Shown one piece after another: positions 33,009 through 44,285 of a stretch of 64,000 nt of DNA. The notes under the pieces are model-generated. The model made no database searches and was not told the origin of the DNA. It saw only the letters and a list, made by a program, of their open reading frames with translations. Each line of letters opens with the position of its first letter. Position 1 is the stretch's first letter. The stretch covers positions 158,982,393 to 159,046,392 of the forward strand of contig OX465281.1 of NCBI GenBank assembly GCA_949987705.1. The letters run 5' to 3'. The translations under genes and the position numbers were made by a program. The stretch comes from Thereva unica. Taxonomy: Eukaryota > Arthropoda > Insecta > Diptera > Therevidae.

Positions 33009-33808
33009 TTTATTTGACAACATTGATCACCGAAATTTCTTCCGGCGACTACAACGCATAGGCGCTTACGTAGTAAAATTTATTAGCTATATACAGAATC
33101 CTACGGAACATGAGAAAAGCCTCACATTAACCCCCATGGAGCTAGAAGAATCTCTCCAAATTATCATACGCTCCATGCAAGTAGAAGAATTTAAGGAGGA
33201 AATTCATCAATTAACACAACATAAGGAAATTGCGAAAAACAGCCCTACTGTTGGATTAACACCCTTTCTAGATCAAAGAGGTATTCTTCGAGTAGGGGGA
33301 AGGTTGGAAGCAGCCAACTTACCGTACAATGCCAAACACCAGATGCTACTACCATAATCACACCCATGGACGAAACTTCTAATGATCGAACTCCTTCAAG
33401 AAAATTTGCACACTGGTCCACAATCCCTGCTAGCAATTACTAGACAGCGTTTTTGGCCAGTGAAGGGAAAATCAATCGCTCGTTCCGTGATCCAGCACTG
33501 CGTATATTGCAGTAAGATTAAACCACGGGTCAAAGAATGGGTAACTTGCCGCAAGACAGAATTCAGCCAGCTCGTCCTTTCATTAACACCGGCGTTGATT
33601 TTGTGGACCTATCTGGATTCACTACCGACTCCGTGGAAAACAGCCCCAAAAAAGCTACATCGCAGTATTTTGCTGCTTTGCCACCAAGGCCATCCATCTG
33701 GAGGTGGTCAGTGACCTCTCAACCGATGCCTTCATCGGTGCATTAAAGCGATTCATTGGGAGAAGAGGAAACTGCTAGAAGATCTATTGTGACAACGCAA
33801 TCAACTTC
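33009..33808 (+). pseudogene. pol: BEL-2 integrase N-terminal and core part (broken)
   Basis: Contains the linker and zinc region (FLDQRGILRVGGRLEAANLP, then a TAA at about 33355). HTGPQSLLAITRQRFWPVKG and CVYCSKIKP follow to about 33540. A frameshift there leads into the core ([12 protein letters not shown]). Another shift near 33700 leads to YCDNAINFLGAQGK, where D-N replaces the usual D-C-G-T-N context. At least three breaks. Confidence 0.75.
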
Positions 33809-36391
33809 TTGGGGGCCCAGGGTAAATTACAGGAGCTAAAACAAGGCATCTACTCCCAAAATGGAAGTGATCACACCATTTCAACCTGCCTCAAGAAGGG
33901 TATACAATTCAATTTTATACCACCACGATCACCGCATTTCGGAGGTCTTTGGGAGGCTGCGGTAAAATCGGCCAAACATCTAATGCAGAAAGGCATCGCT
34001 GCAGCATCCTTAACCTATGAAGAACTACAAACACTAGTTGTCGAGGTTGAGGCAATTTTGAATTCCAGACCCTTAACGCAACTGTCAGCGGATCCAAATG
34101 ATTTCAGTGCTCTTACACCTGGGCACTTTCTAATAGGAGAACCAATGACGGCAACCGTTGATTCACACGCAAGTCCAATGAAGGCCAGTCTTTTAACCAG
34201 ATGGAAATTAGTGTCCCGTATTAAAGAAGAATTTTGGCAAAGATGGGTGAAAGAGTACTTAAATCAACTACAACAGCGTTCCAAATGGAAACAGTGCCAA
34301 GATAACATTAAAGAAGGTACAATCGTCGTCATTCGGGAGGACACTTTACCAACCATGAAATGGCCATTGGGTCGGATTCTCAAAACCTTCCCAGGAAATG
34401 ATGGAAACATCAGAGTAGTAGACGTGAAGACAGCATCAGGGGTATATCGGCGACCAATCCACAAACTAGCACCATTACCATGTAACGAAGACAACATAAG
34501 GCAGTCTATGGAAGCTGAAACTCAAATTCAAAGAACCAAGAGACCAAGAGAAGATCAAACCGAGGCATTCTCCACGACTAGAGAACCCGAAGCCTCCAAG
34601 AAAAGATCACGACAACCGACTAGCTCATCTTTAATGTCTGGCCTCATGATGTGTTTAGTTTTACCTCTTATACGAGGGCAGCCGGTTAACATCACGGCCT
34701 TCAATCCGCAGCCAGGATTACACTTCGATAGTCTAGGAGTAGTGAACCTGATTTCAACAGAATGGAAGATTATTGTGTACTATGACATGCAACCATATTG
34801 GAATGAATTTGGTTCTTTGCAACAGGGAATCAAAACATTGCAGCACTTTTGCAAATTAATGGAACCAGACGAAATCTGCCCAGCGGTCATTAGCCACTTC
34901 CAACATGTAGCAGATGAGCTAAACAATGACAATGTGCTGCTAGAAGAACGGTGGAGCATAAGATCTAAGCGAGGAACACTTAATATAGTAGGGAATATAG
35001 CAAACTCACTGTTCGGTGTACTTGATTCGGAGTACGCAGAAAAGATGGCCTCTACAATACAAACTGTCAAGGGAAATGAACAACACCTAATAGCATTATT
35101 AAAGAATCAGACGTCTATTATAGATTCAACAATAAACATCATAAAGAAGGACGAAATCGCACTAAAAAATAAGTTCCAAATGCTGGATGATCAATTCTCC
35201 AAGATAGTCAATCAGATCCACGTCACAGAAGAGGAAACGCATAGAACAAAGGTGAGCCAAATCTTCAACACCGTAGCAATACAGCTAACATTAATTTCTG
35301 CGAATTTACAACGCATACAAGCTGCAAGCCTAGACGTTATTGCCGCTGCACACCAAGGCAGTATTAATCCACTCTTACTATCTCCAGCCCAACTGAAGAA
35401 TGAGATCGCAAACATTAGAAATAATCTTCCATCCACATTGCGTCTGCCAGCCAATCCAGAAGATTTACGGCTATTGTACAAGTTGATGAAGGTTAAGGCC
35501 CAAGTGATAAAAAATTATATGATCTTTCAACTAAACCTGCCGCTCGTAAACATAGACCAATTTGAGCTATACAAGGTTATCGCAATCCCGGCACTGATCA
35601 ACAACACATTCTTAGCAATTCAACCCAAATCTACACATCTAGCAATCAGTCGGCATCGTGACAATTATTATCCCATAACCGAACAGGAATTGTCATCATG
35701 TGAGACTATTAAGGCCGGAAATTACGTGTGCAGGCAATTACACCCAACCTATCATAAGGCAATGAACAGTCAGTCGTGTGAAATAGACTTCCTAAACAAT
35801 GTCCAAAATTTGGAAACCTGTAGGCTTCAGGTCATCAACGATAAGCAAGTATGGGTACAATTAGCTCAAGGCAACGAGTGGATCTTCGCAGTAAGAAAAC
35901 CATCCCCCGTGAACATAGTCTGTGAAGAAGAGACGTATTCTACCATTCTACAAGGATCCGGAATCTTAAAGATGGATTCACCATGCACTCTCAAACACGA
36001 CCTAGTTACCATACGAGGCCATCAGCTGTACACCAGCAACATCAGAACATCCTACACCAATTTTATAAACAATCAGGTTAACATCTCAAGCCCAAACTAT
36101 ACCCAATGGACTTTGCGAAATAACACAGAATATCAACCACACCTAGAGGTGCTGGAAGAGCTACAAGACAACCTTAACTCCCAGGTATTTTCGGAATTTT
36201 CATCTAGAATTGAAGAGAACAAGATTCATCATATGGCGGTAGGATACTCCGGACTTATCCTAATTGGTATAATCATCATCATCGCGGGTATCATGATTTA
36301 CAAATTCCAAAACAGACCACCATCTAAACCTATACCGGCACCAAGGCGCAGACAAAGCTCGGACTTCGAGGTAGGCCCCAGTATTTGTTGA
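33809..36391 (+). CDS. env: BEL-2 integrase C-terminus fused in frame to envelope-like protein
   Basis: 860 open codons. Residues 1 to about 250 are integrase (FIPPRSPHFGGLWEAAVKSA with the catalytic-region Glu, ILNSRPLTQLSADP, LTPGHFLIGEP). After a basic linker (TKRPREDQ...KKRSRQP) an envelope-like part starts at the Met at 34634 (about 585 aa). It has a hydrophobic leader, a furin-type RSKRG site at 34961-34975, a following glycine-rich hydrophobic segment (NIVGNIANSLFGVLDSEY), a long heptad-like helix, paired cysteines and a C-terminal membrane segment (LILIGIIIIIAGIMIY) with a short basic tail. This layout matches the baculovirus F / errantivirus envelope family. Whether it is made is unknown. 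Confidence 0.8.
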   Translation: MGAQGKLQELKQGIYSQNGSDHTISTCLKKGIQFNFIPPRSPHFGGLWEAAVKSAKHLMQKGIAAASLTYEELQTLVVEVEAILNSRPLTQLSADPNDFSALTPGHFLIGEPMTATVDSHASPMKASLLTRWKLVSRIKEEFWQRWVKEYLNQLQQRSKWKQCQDNIKEGTIVVIREDTLPTMKWPLGRILKTFPGNDGNIRVVDVKTASGVYRRPIHKLAPLPCNEDNIRQSMEAETQIQRTKRPREDQTEAFSTTREPEASKKRSRQPTSSSLMSGLMMCLVLPLIRGQPVNITAFNPQPGLHFDSLGVVNLISTEWKIIVYYDMQPYWNEFGSLQQGIKTLQHFCKLMEPDEICPAVISHFQHVADELNNDNVLLEERWSIRSKRGTLNIVGNIANSLFGVLDSEYAEKMASTIQTVKGNEQHLIALLKNQTSIIDSTINIIKKDEIALKNKFQMLDDQFSKIVNQIHVTEEETHRTKVSQIFNTVAIQLTLISANLQRIQAASLDVIAAAHQGSINPLLLSPAQLKNEIANIRNNLPSTLRLPANPEDLRLLYKLMKVKAQVIKNYMIFQLNLPLVNIDQFELYKVIAIPALINNTFLAIQPKSTHLAISRHRDNYYPITEQELSSCETIKAGNYVCRQLHPTYHKAMNSQSCEIDFLNNVQNLETCRLQVINDKQVWVQLAQGNEWIFAVRKPSPVNIVCEEETYSTILQGSGILKMDSPCTLKHDLVTIRGHQLYTSNIRTSYTNFINNQVNISSPNYTQWTLRNNTEYQPHLEVLEELQDNLNSQVFSEFSSRIEENKIHHMAVGYSGLILIGIIIIIAGIMIYKFQNRPPSKPIPAPRRRQSSDFEVGPSIC

Positions 36392-36403
36392 ACAATGTTC
36401 AAC
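36387..36403 (+). promoter_or_regulatory. Stem-loop upstream of BEL-2 polypurine tract
   Basis: GTTGAACA, one base, TGTTCAAC: a perfect inverted repeat that overlaps the envelope stop codon (36389-36391) and is followed at once by GCGGGGAGAA and the LTR. It matches the element at the same place in BEL-1 and BEL-3. Confidence 0.65.
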
Positions 36404-36413
36404 GCGGGGAGAA

Positions 36414-36841
36414 TGTTAGATATTAAGATTAAATATTAAAGCGGGGAGAATTAAGATATTAGATTAAACATAAGTAGAAAAAAATTGTCACGTAAAAATA
36501 ATTTTATTGCACATATTTGTAATTTGCACATTCTGCACATTTTTGCAATTGCCAATTTTTCACCTGCACGAGCACGATGTAATATGATCGGGTCAATAAT
36601 AATTTCAAGTATTTTGATGAGTAATTGAATTTTGCCAATTTTTGATTTTATGTAGCTTAGTATATTGATACCAATTGTAAGTAGCTTAAGAATTTTGGTA
36701 TAAATATCGGAGTTCATAAATTAAAGTCATTCTAGTCAAGAAGCTTGAGTGTTTTACTTCGTTAAAACCTTTAAAAACCACAACCCTGTTGAATTAGCGT
36801 ATCACTGATTTAACCCAAAATTCTGTAGTCACGATGTAACA
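36414..36841 (+). repeat. BEL-2 3' LTR (428 bp)
   Basis: Begins TGTTAGATATT and ends GATGTAACA (TGTTA...TAACA). It follows the purine tract GCGGGGAGAA; a second GCGGGGAGAA lies inside at about 36440. A TATAAAT at about 36700 could be the promoter. No partner LTR in the window. Confidence 0.75.
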
Positions 36842-38873
36842 CCTAGACTACCAATACAGTTAAGGCAAAAGAGTCTTACCTTAACCACCAACCTCTTCAT
36901 CGTTTTGTTGATATTTTGAATTTTTGGTTTTTTTTTTAAATTCCACACAATCCTTATTGAATATAAATAAGTCTTCAACAAACTACTTGGTAATTTCGTA
37001 GGAGATCGCTCGATTTGTGTTATTTCTAGAAATTGTGATGCGCCATAAATTTTAAGAAAATTTGAAATTGAAAAAAAAAATATATATATATATATGAAAA
37101 TATTCTTTTTTATGGGAATTTTTTTTATTTTTTATTAAAACATTTGGTACAACCCACTAGGAAATTCCCAGTAGCTTGTTAGGCCAGTAGTGCAATCAAT
37201 CTACGCAAAACCATCTAATAATTGCCATCAGGAAACAAAAAATATGGTCATATAGGAAAAAAAATTCTAAAAAAGATAGCGTTTTCTTTTTCGGATTTTC
37301 GAATGGCGAACCTAACCTAAAAAATCCCGGAAAGTGTAAAAAACGCTTTTTAGCGAATAAAAGAAAAACGTGACCTCGGATCGAAAAAAAGCAAATCATA
37401 AAGTTGTAGCTATTCAAATTACACACAACAAAAATATAGAGAAAAAAGGGAAAAACTGTCGAAAATCACGTTTTTTTAATTTGTTAATAACTTTTGTTTA
37501 ACGTCACTTACATATTTGTTATTTGGTACAAATATTGCTTCTTGCTACCTGAAAAAATGGTGTAATTTTTGTTGCGAAATATTGAACAGTTTCCTTGAAA
37601 TTTCACTTTTTGCAAAAAAAGGGGTTCTCGTAAAACGGCTCCTCTTGGTCCATGGATTTCGCTGGATCAACGTTCGAGAGCTTAAACTATTCTTCAAGCC
37701 TTGTAATATCATGTACAAGTAAAAAATAGTGGATTTTAAAAGCGTACAATATTCAAAATAGCCCCCAAAATGTATTAATAATGAAAAAACATATGTTTGG
37801 TTGAAAAAACTGACTTTCTGAGACAAGTAAAAAATAGTGGATTTGAAATTTTAACAATGCTCACAATGGTCCGCAAAAACATACTAATAATGAAAAAACA
37901 GACTCAGAAAGTCGGTTTTTTCACCGATTTTCTATTAACAAAATTTATGTTAATTTTTTATTATTAAACTACACTTTTTTTTAAGAATTCGCGACGAACT
38001 TTACTATAATTGCGCAGCCTGCTTTTCTATCGTAGAATGGCGGAATTGCGATGAAAAAGCTCTACTTTTATAGTCTTGACCTTTTAGAAGCTTTTAGAAC
38101 CTTTCCAATTTTTAAATCTTTTTCATGGCTTTTTTATAGAACATCGCATTTTTTAGGCCCTTTGTTTGTGTGCAGCGGTGTTGAAATTAACTACTGGCAC
38201 CATCAGCTGGTGGATGTCAGTTCGCAGAGTGCCAAAATTCGTTGTTGACACCTGCGCGTTTCTTCGCGGATTTCACCGCGTTTTGCGGCCTTTATTCAGG
38301 TGTATCGCCGTCATCGCTTTCGTGCACCTCTCGGGGAGTTCGCGGTATCCGAAAGTTCTTATAGTGTCGCGATTTCGTCGCATAAAGAAAAAACGCGAAG
38401 TGATAGGTTAGGTCCAGGTATGCCGGTTCCTGAGTGTTTATTATTGTTTTATGTTGTTTTATTTTGGGAAACTGTCTTTGGTTTTCCAATTTATGTTGTA
38501 TTTTGTGCATATTAACTTATACGTTTAATGTTTTTTAAGTTTTGTGTTTTTCCGCGGCATTAAAATCTGACGGTGCGATTTTCTTCGTCAGGGCTCTTCC
38601 CTTGAAGAGTCCCTAATAATTATGTTGGTTTATGTTTGTTATTGTGGGTTTTTCGACTTCAAATTAAGTAAATACTAACATTAATTCCTTTTTGTTTAAT
38701 TCTTTTTTATTTCGGGTTGTAAATATTTCAGGTTGTAAATAATTCAATAATAATTCGTTTCAGGTTGTACATAATTCAACAGGATCATTACAGATATGTA
38801 AGTATCATGGATATATTCAATTCATGTTTTATTAATTTTAATTCTTTTTTAGATTTTGTGGTTGTTCTCAATA
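36842..38873. other. Non-coding stretch, probably including BEL-3 3' LTR
   Basis: I see no gene. About 37720-37930 holds two diverged copies of AAGTAAAAAATAGTGGATTT...AATAATGAAAAAACA. The right-hand part next to the BEL-3 purine tract (GGCAGGGATAAT at about 38877-38888, minus strand) is likely the 3' LTR, but no second copy exists to confirm it. Twin hairpins lie at 38567-38613. Confidence 0.5.
38567..38613. other. Two adjacent short hairpins
   Basis: CTGACG...CGTCAG (38567-38591) is followed directly by GGGCTCTTC-CCTT-GAAGAGTCCC (38591-38613). Possibly part of the BEL-3 LTR; role unknown. Confidence 0.45.
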
Positions 38874-39443
38874 TTATCCCTGCCGTTGAACATCTTTGTT
38901 CAACATATTCTTTTCCCGTTGAAAACGCTTTACCACTCCCCGTTTGTGATAGTGGGAGAATACAAGAGAATTATCCGCTCTGACTCGTAGCCGAACTTGG
39001 TAGCGGTCTGGTAGGTTGATCGTCTTCTCGTGGTTCTTCCGCTTCCTTATCTTTTCGAAGTTGATTCGTTCGAGTACTTGTTTCGGCAGATAAATTCTCA
39101 CTCCTTCCCTGGTGTTGAAGCTTTGAAAGCTATTTTCAATTCTGCTTTGAAATTCTTTGATGGTCGTTGTTGTACGTAGGCGCTCTAGATCGGTTAACGT
39201 TGATCCATTAATCATAGCAGGCTGGGTCAAACGTGGTTTGGTGTGCGTGGTATCATCTAGCGGCCCTATTCTTGGACGATGACCTTCTTTGATGCTGGCA
39301 TTGGCACTCCTTGAGGATGATGGTGGTGGAGCCTCGAAAACAACTTCTTGGTTTATCTCGTCATCAGGGATTGGACTGGACACAGGTGAGATATATATGT
39401 CTTCTAAAATAGTGGTGACTCCATCTTCTCCATAATATCCCAT
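38874..39443 (-). CDS. BEL-3 3' accessory ORF, homologue of BEL-1 ORF
   Basis: About 189 codons from the ATG at 39443. It shares with the BEL-1 ORF an acidic start (GYYGEDGV), LTQPAMINGSTLTDLERLR, an IYLPKQVLERINFEKIRKR segment and the C-terminal EKTINLPDRYQVRLRVRAD...HYHKRGVVKR. The rest differs. The ATG directly follows CATTGCAG, a splice-acceptor shape. No membrane segment. The frame remains open although the integrase of this element is deleted. Function unknown; the basic conserved tail suggests nucleic-acid binding, which is only a guess. Confidence 0.7.
   Translation of the reverse strand: MGYYGEDGVTTILEDIYISPVSSPIPDDEINQEVVFEAPPPSSSRSANASIKEGHRPRIGPLDDTTHTKPRLTQPAMINGSTLTDLERLRTTTTIKEFQSRIENSFQSFNTREGVRIYLPKQVLERINFEKIRKRKNHEKTINLPDRYQVRLRVRADNSLVFSHYHKRGVVKRFQREKNMLNKDVQRQG
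38885..38904 (-). promoter_or_regulatory. Stem-loop upstream of BEL-3 polypurine tract
   Basis: On the minus strand GTTGAACA, 4 nt, TGTTCAAC, then GGCAGGGATAAT. The third instance of the same arms at this location. Confidence 0.65.
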
Positions 39444-39872
39444 CTGCAATGGAAACTAATTAAAAACTTGCTTGTTTTTTGGGACAACACAAAAAACATG
39501 GATGACACAGACTTGGATGTGCTACATATAGTCCGTTTCATATTTATAAAGTCACTTAATTTTTTTTTTAAATATGAAATGCTGGCGTATATATTACCAC
39601 AACTGTTCCTCTGCAATATTGCTTCTGAGTGTACAACGCTTTCGGCTTGTTTGAAATAACTGATCTTGAGTTGTCTTGCCGATGATCTCCGACAGTTTTG
39701 AATAAAGCATATTGGCAAGTATTCGGATGAGCCGTGTGAAGGATGAATACTTCAATAATACATATATCCGTTTTAATAGTGATGTTGAAATTTTGACTTG
39801 CAGGGTTCTTAGCTTCCAAGTCAGTCCGATCTGCTGTGTTCTGACTGATTGGCCAGGTGCTTTCGGTTTGAC

Positions 39873-40750
39873 TTAGCCACTCTGGACCTTTCCACCACAT
39901 GTCATTTGACTGAGGTGTAGTACTGTAGTACCTCTTGACGCAATGTCACCTGGATTTTGATTAGTTGGGATGTGATGCCAATTGTCGTATTTGATGATTT
40001 CCTGTATTTCAACGACTCTATTGGCAACATAAGTTTTCCATCGTGATGGATGCTCTTTGATCCACTGTAGGACTATTGTTGAGTCTGTCCAGGCATAGAT
40101 TGGTACATTTTTAAACTCCATATCGTTATTAATTGTTTTGATGAGACGTGCTAGAGTTAATGCCCCATTTAGTTCTAACCGTGGTATGGTTGTTGGTTTG
40201 ACAGGAGCCACTTTGGTTTTCGATGCTAACAATGTGCATTCAATTTTGTTGTTATACTCCACACGTAGATACAGGACTGCTGCATATGCTTTGTTAGAAG
40301 CGTCGCAAAATCCGTGGAGTTGAAGGTTTGCTCTGGGAGTGTAGCCAATCCATCCGGGAATCCTTAATTGATTCAAATTTACTAGGTCTCTGTTAAAGCC
40401 TTCCCATTTTTGTGCTATGGGACCAGAGACTTGAGTATCCCATGAACAACCGGTAATCCAAAGTTCTTGAATCAGTATCTTTGCAACTATTATTACTGGT
40501 GACAACCATCCTAGTGGATCGTAGAGAGATGCAATTTCAAACAAGATGGTCCGTTTAGTGGAAGCCTTGCTCTGTAGTTTTGCTGTGAGTTGGAACGTGA
40601 AATTGTCTGTTGCAGGATGCCATCGAATGCCTAATGTTTTAATGTGATCTTCGTCTCCAAATAATAAGCTGTCCTTTGATTGAAGATATTCCTTGGGTAA
40701 GTGGGGCAAAAGGTCTGAACTATTGCTTGCCCATTTTCGAAGGTTGAATC
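39873..40750 (-). pseudogene. pol: BEL-3 reverse transcriptase C-terminus and RNase H
   Basis: From the Gypsy junction: FNLRKWASNSSDLLPHLPKEY, TLGIRWHPATDNF, YDPLGWLSPVII. Then RNase H: LQLHGFCDASNKAYAAVLYL, RLELNGALTLARL, AWTDSTIVLQWIKEHPSRW, NPGDIASRG. It ends near MWWKGPEWL and continues only briefly (39840-39900) before integrase sequence is missing. Closely related to BEL-1. Confidence 0.8.
40746..40750. other. Target-site duplication GAATC, left
   Basis: GAATC directly before the first Gypsy LTR; the partner is at 55728-55732. Confidence 0.85.
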
Positions 40751-41008
40751 TGAAGTGTTGATGGGATAATATTATTTTTAAATCCAACAAATTATTAATT
40801 AAAAATCGATCACTTCATTTATTTGAAAATCTTTAGATAATTTTATTTGAAACTCTCAATATTTTATTTTATATTAAAACTTTTACAAATTATTACGTAA
40901 AAGCAAATCGACTTGAATAAAAAGATTGGAATAATTCAAAATTCTAACTACCACTAATATATTTTTATTTTTATTTTACATGACAACTTTTTTTGTGTCT
41001 ATGTTTTT

Positions 41009-44000
41009 GTCTATGTTGTGTCTATGTTTTGCTTTAGGGGGGCGAACGGCTAACAAAGATCTCGGAAAGTGGTGGCACCCGATTTGTCACTTCTGTCAAG
41101 ATTTGAGGAAAGTCACTGCAGACGAACACCTAGCAGACCTGTTAGCAAGTCCTAATCCCACCTCCCCGCGGTGCCCTCTGGGGTACTTCTTCGGAAGGAG
41201 CTAACGGGAGACAGGCGAATGGCGAGCTCTCTGCGCCACAAAACAGAGTTTTAAGTCGGTTGGGCTGAGGGTTAGCAACCCGCTCCCATAAAAAACACCA
41301 TTGCTACGAATCGGCAAACAATGCCTCGGAACCGGACGGACAACACGACGACGACCTTTGCTTTTCGAACAAGGACACGAATCGGATCATGGAATGTGAG
41401 AACACTGCTGGCTGAGGGACGGCTGGATGAAGTCCTCAACGAGATGAATCGATATAAAATCAAGATCATGGGACTTAGCGAGAACAGATGGCCCGATGCG
41501 GGGGAACATATCTGCCCAAATGGTGAGTCCTTTTTGTATTCTGGGAGAAACGAAACTGAAAGTCGTAGGAGTGGCGTTGGTGTAATACTCACCAAAGAAG
41601 CCAGGTCCAGCCTCATTAGCTGGTCACCAGTTTCTGAGAGGATTATTACCGTGCGCCTGCGTACCAGACTAAGAAGTACTACGGTAGTCCAATGCTATGC
41701 TCCAACTGAAGACGCTGAAGATGACATCAAAGACGAGTTCTATTTGCGGCTGAATGAGGTTTTTCGCTCTATTCCAAGGGGAGACATCATTGTTTTAATG
41801 GGTGACTTAAACGCACAGATCGGCCGTGACAACACCGGCCTTGAACAAACAATTGGAAATCAAGGTCTAAGCCAAGTTACCAATAACAATGGTGAGCTTT
41901 TCGTTGACTTCTGTAGCTCCCACCAACTCATGGTAGGTGGAACTTACTTTTGTCACAAGAAGATACACAAAGAGACCTGGGTATCGCCCGATGGTAGAAC
42001 GAGAAATCAGATAGATCACGTGGCCGTTAGCCGCAGATGGAGAACTATTCTTGAGGATGTCAGGAGTTTCAGGGGAGCGGATACTGGAAGCGACCACCAT
42101 TTGGTTGTAGCAACTATTCGCCTTAAAATCGCAGCAATCAGAAACGTGCAACATGATGCTATAACCCGTAGGGTTATTAGCGGGAATTCGCTGGAAACTT
42201 TTTAGAATTATTAAACCAGCAAACCGTTTCTGACGACACAAATATTGAGGAATTGTGGAGTACGACAAAGGGCGCGATATTGACGGTTGCGGAAACAAGC
42301 ATCGGTTATGTCCAAAGAAACCAGCAACACTGGATCTCGGACACAAGCTGGCAAAAAATTGAACGCAGAAGGGCCCTCAAAAATAGCGTAAACTCCACAA
42401 ACGACCCGGAAAGACGTCACCAATTAGAACGGGAATACTCCCAATTACACCGGGAGGTTAAGAGAAGTGTCCGGCGTGATAAAAGGCAGCAGATAAACGA
42501 GCTTGCAGAAAAAGCGGAAAACGCGGCAAACACAGGCAACAGTAAGGTGCTGTACCAAATCACTAAACAGCTCTCGGGAAAGCACTCTACTAAAAAGCAT
42601 GCCGTTAAGAGTGCGGATGGAAGGCTGCTGTGCAGCGACGAAGAGCAACTCCAAAGATGGAGAGATTACTTCTTCGCCGCCCTGAATGGTACACTTACAC
42701 AGGAACCTCAGGAAAACAGCAACAATGCACAGCCAATAAGAATCACCACCCGGGCCCCATCCAAGACGGAAATAGTAACCGCAATTCATGCGATGGCCAA
42801 TGGTAAAGCAGCTGGGAAAGATGGCATCCCGCCAGAATTGTTGAAAGCCGACTCAAGCCTCATAGCAGATGCGCTTCAGCCAATCCTAGAAATAGCATGG
42901 AACACTTGTACCTTTCCGGAGGATTGGACGGAAGGTATCATAGTCAAAATACCAAAAAAGGGGGACCTAACAATATGCGACAACTGGAGAGGCATCTGTT
43001 TACTATCTACAGTGGGCAAAATTTTGTCCCATATATTACTATCTAGGATAAGTGAGGCAGTTGACCGAACGCTTAGGAGGCAGCAGGCCGGATTCAGGAA
43101 GGGCCGCTCATTTATTGATCATATCAACACCTTACGAATAATAGTGGAGCAGTCTACTGAATTCCGATCCCCCTTTACCTTGCTTTCGTAGATTATGAGA
43201 AAGCGTTCGACTCGGTCAATAGGAGCTTTATATGGCAGGCACTACGGCGACGTGGATTGCCTGATAAAATAATAGAATTGATAAAAGCCCTATATAACAA
43301 TTCCAAATGCAGAGTTCTTCATAATGGAAAATTATCCGACAGCTTTGAGGTGAGCTCAGGAGTACGACAAGGATGCCTACTTTCGCCTTTACTATTTCTT
43401 ATAGTAATAAATGACATCCTTGTCGACGCTCTAGATAATCGAACAGGCGGCATACAATGGGGTTTGGTAGACCGCCTTAAGGACCTCGACTACGCCGATG
43501 ATATCTGTTTGCTGGCCCACAGACACCAGGACCTCAAAAACATGTTGAACAATTTGGCAACAGAAAGTAGTCCAGCAGGCTTAAGGCTAAATCCGACTAA
43601 AACTAAAGAAATGCGGATAAATGCAAACACCATTGAACGGACAGCGCTGAATAACCGTGACGTGGAACTGGTAAATAAATTCTGCTACCTCGGTAGTGTT
43701 ATTACCGAAAATGGTGGGGCAGAAGAAGACGTAAGATCCAGAATAAACAAAGCACGAGGCGCATATGCATGCCTGTCCCGCATATGGAGATCAACGGAGA
43801 TCTCAACTAACACCAAATTGCGGCTGTTCAACTCCAACGTTAAGGCAGTTCTTTTGTACGGTTGCGAAACATCGAAAGTCACCCAATTCATCACAGGGCG
43901 CCTACAAGTCTTCATCAACAGATGCCTTCGTCGTATCCTAAAAATCCGCTGGCAAGATAGAATTTCAAACGAAGAACTTTGGCGCCGTGCCGGCCAAGAA

Positions 44001-44285
44001 AGGATAGACGACCAAATCAGGCGAAGGAAATGGAATTGGGTTGGCCACACCTTGCGACGCGAAAACGAAAACCTAGCCAGACAGGCCCTTGACTGGAATC
44101 CGCAAGGTTCCCGTCGAGTAGGAAGACCTAGAACAACGTGGAGGAGAACCCTACTAGAAGAAGCCGCAACAACTGGGAGATCCTGGTCGGAGCTGAGAGC
44201 TGTCGCGCAAAACAGAGTCCGCTGGAGGGCAACTGTTTCCGCCCTATGTCCCATGAGGGATTAAAGGAGTTTAAAGAAGAAGAAG
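41009..44285 (+). mobile_element. LINE-B non-LTR retrotransposon, 3.3 kb
   Basis: Inserted in Gypsy LTR 1 with ATGTTTTT on both sides (41001-41008, 44286-44293). The tail is a short GAA repeat (AAAGAAGAAGAAG). It has a single ORF with endonuclease and reverse transcriptase, RTE-like in layout. Two frameshifts. Left-edge sequence GTCTATG occurs three times in a row, so the exact 5' end is a few bases uncertain. Confidence 0.8.
41321..44264 (+). pseudogene. LINE-B endonuclease/reverse transcriptase ORF
   Basis: Endonuclease: IGSWNVRTLLAEGRLDEVL, GLSENRWPD, GVGVILTKEA, LMGDLNAQIGRD, RNQIDHVAVS, GSDHHLVVA. All expected catalytic residues are visible. A frameshift follows at about 42200. Reverse transcriptase: GKAAGKDGIPPELLK, GIIVKIPKKGDL, NWRGICLLSTVGKILSHIL, QAGFRKGRSFIDHI. 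A second frameshift at about 43170 precedes FVDYEKAFDSVN, GVRQGCLLSPLLF and LDYADDICLLA. The C-terminal region has GHTLRRENENLARQALDW and RRVGRPRTTWRRTL. Two single-base breaks in an otherwise whole ORF point to a fairly young copy. Confidence 0.85.

Larger units (their letters stand above)
28944..36841 (+). mobile_element. BEL/Pao retrotransposon BEL-2 with envelope gene
   Basis: Order on the plus strand: gag, retropepsin, reverse transcriptase, RNase H, integrase, envelope-like protein, polypurine tract, 3' LTR. Gag and integrase have stops and frameshifts. Reverse transcriptase/RNase H (613 codons) and integrase-envelope (860 codons) remain open. No 5' LTR is found. It is only distantly similar to BEL-1 and BEL-3, which lack the envelope and carry another 3' ORF instead. 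Confidence 0.85.
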
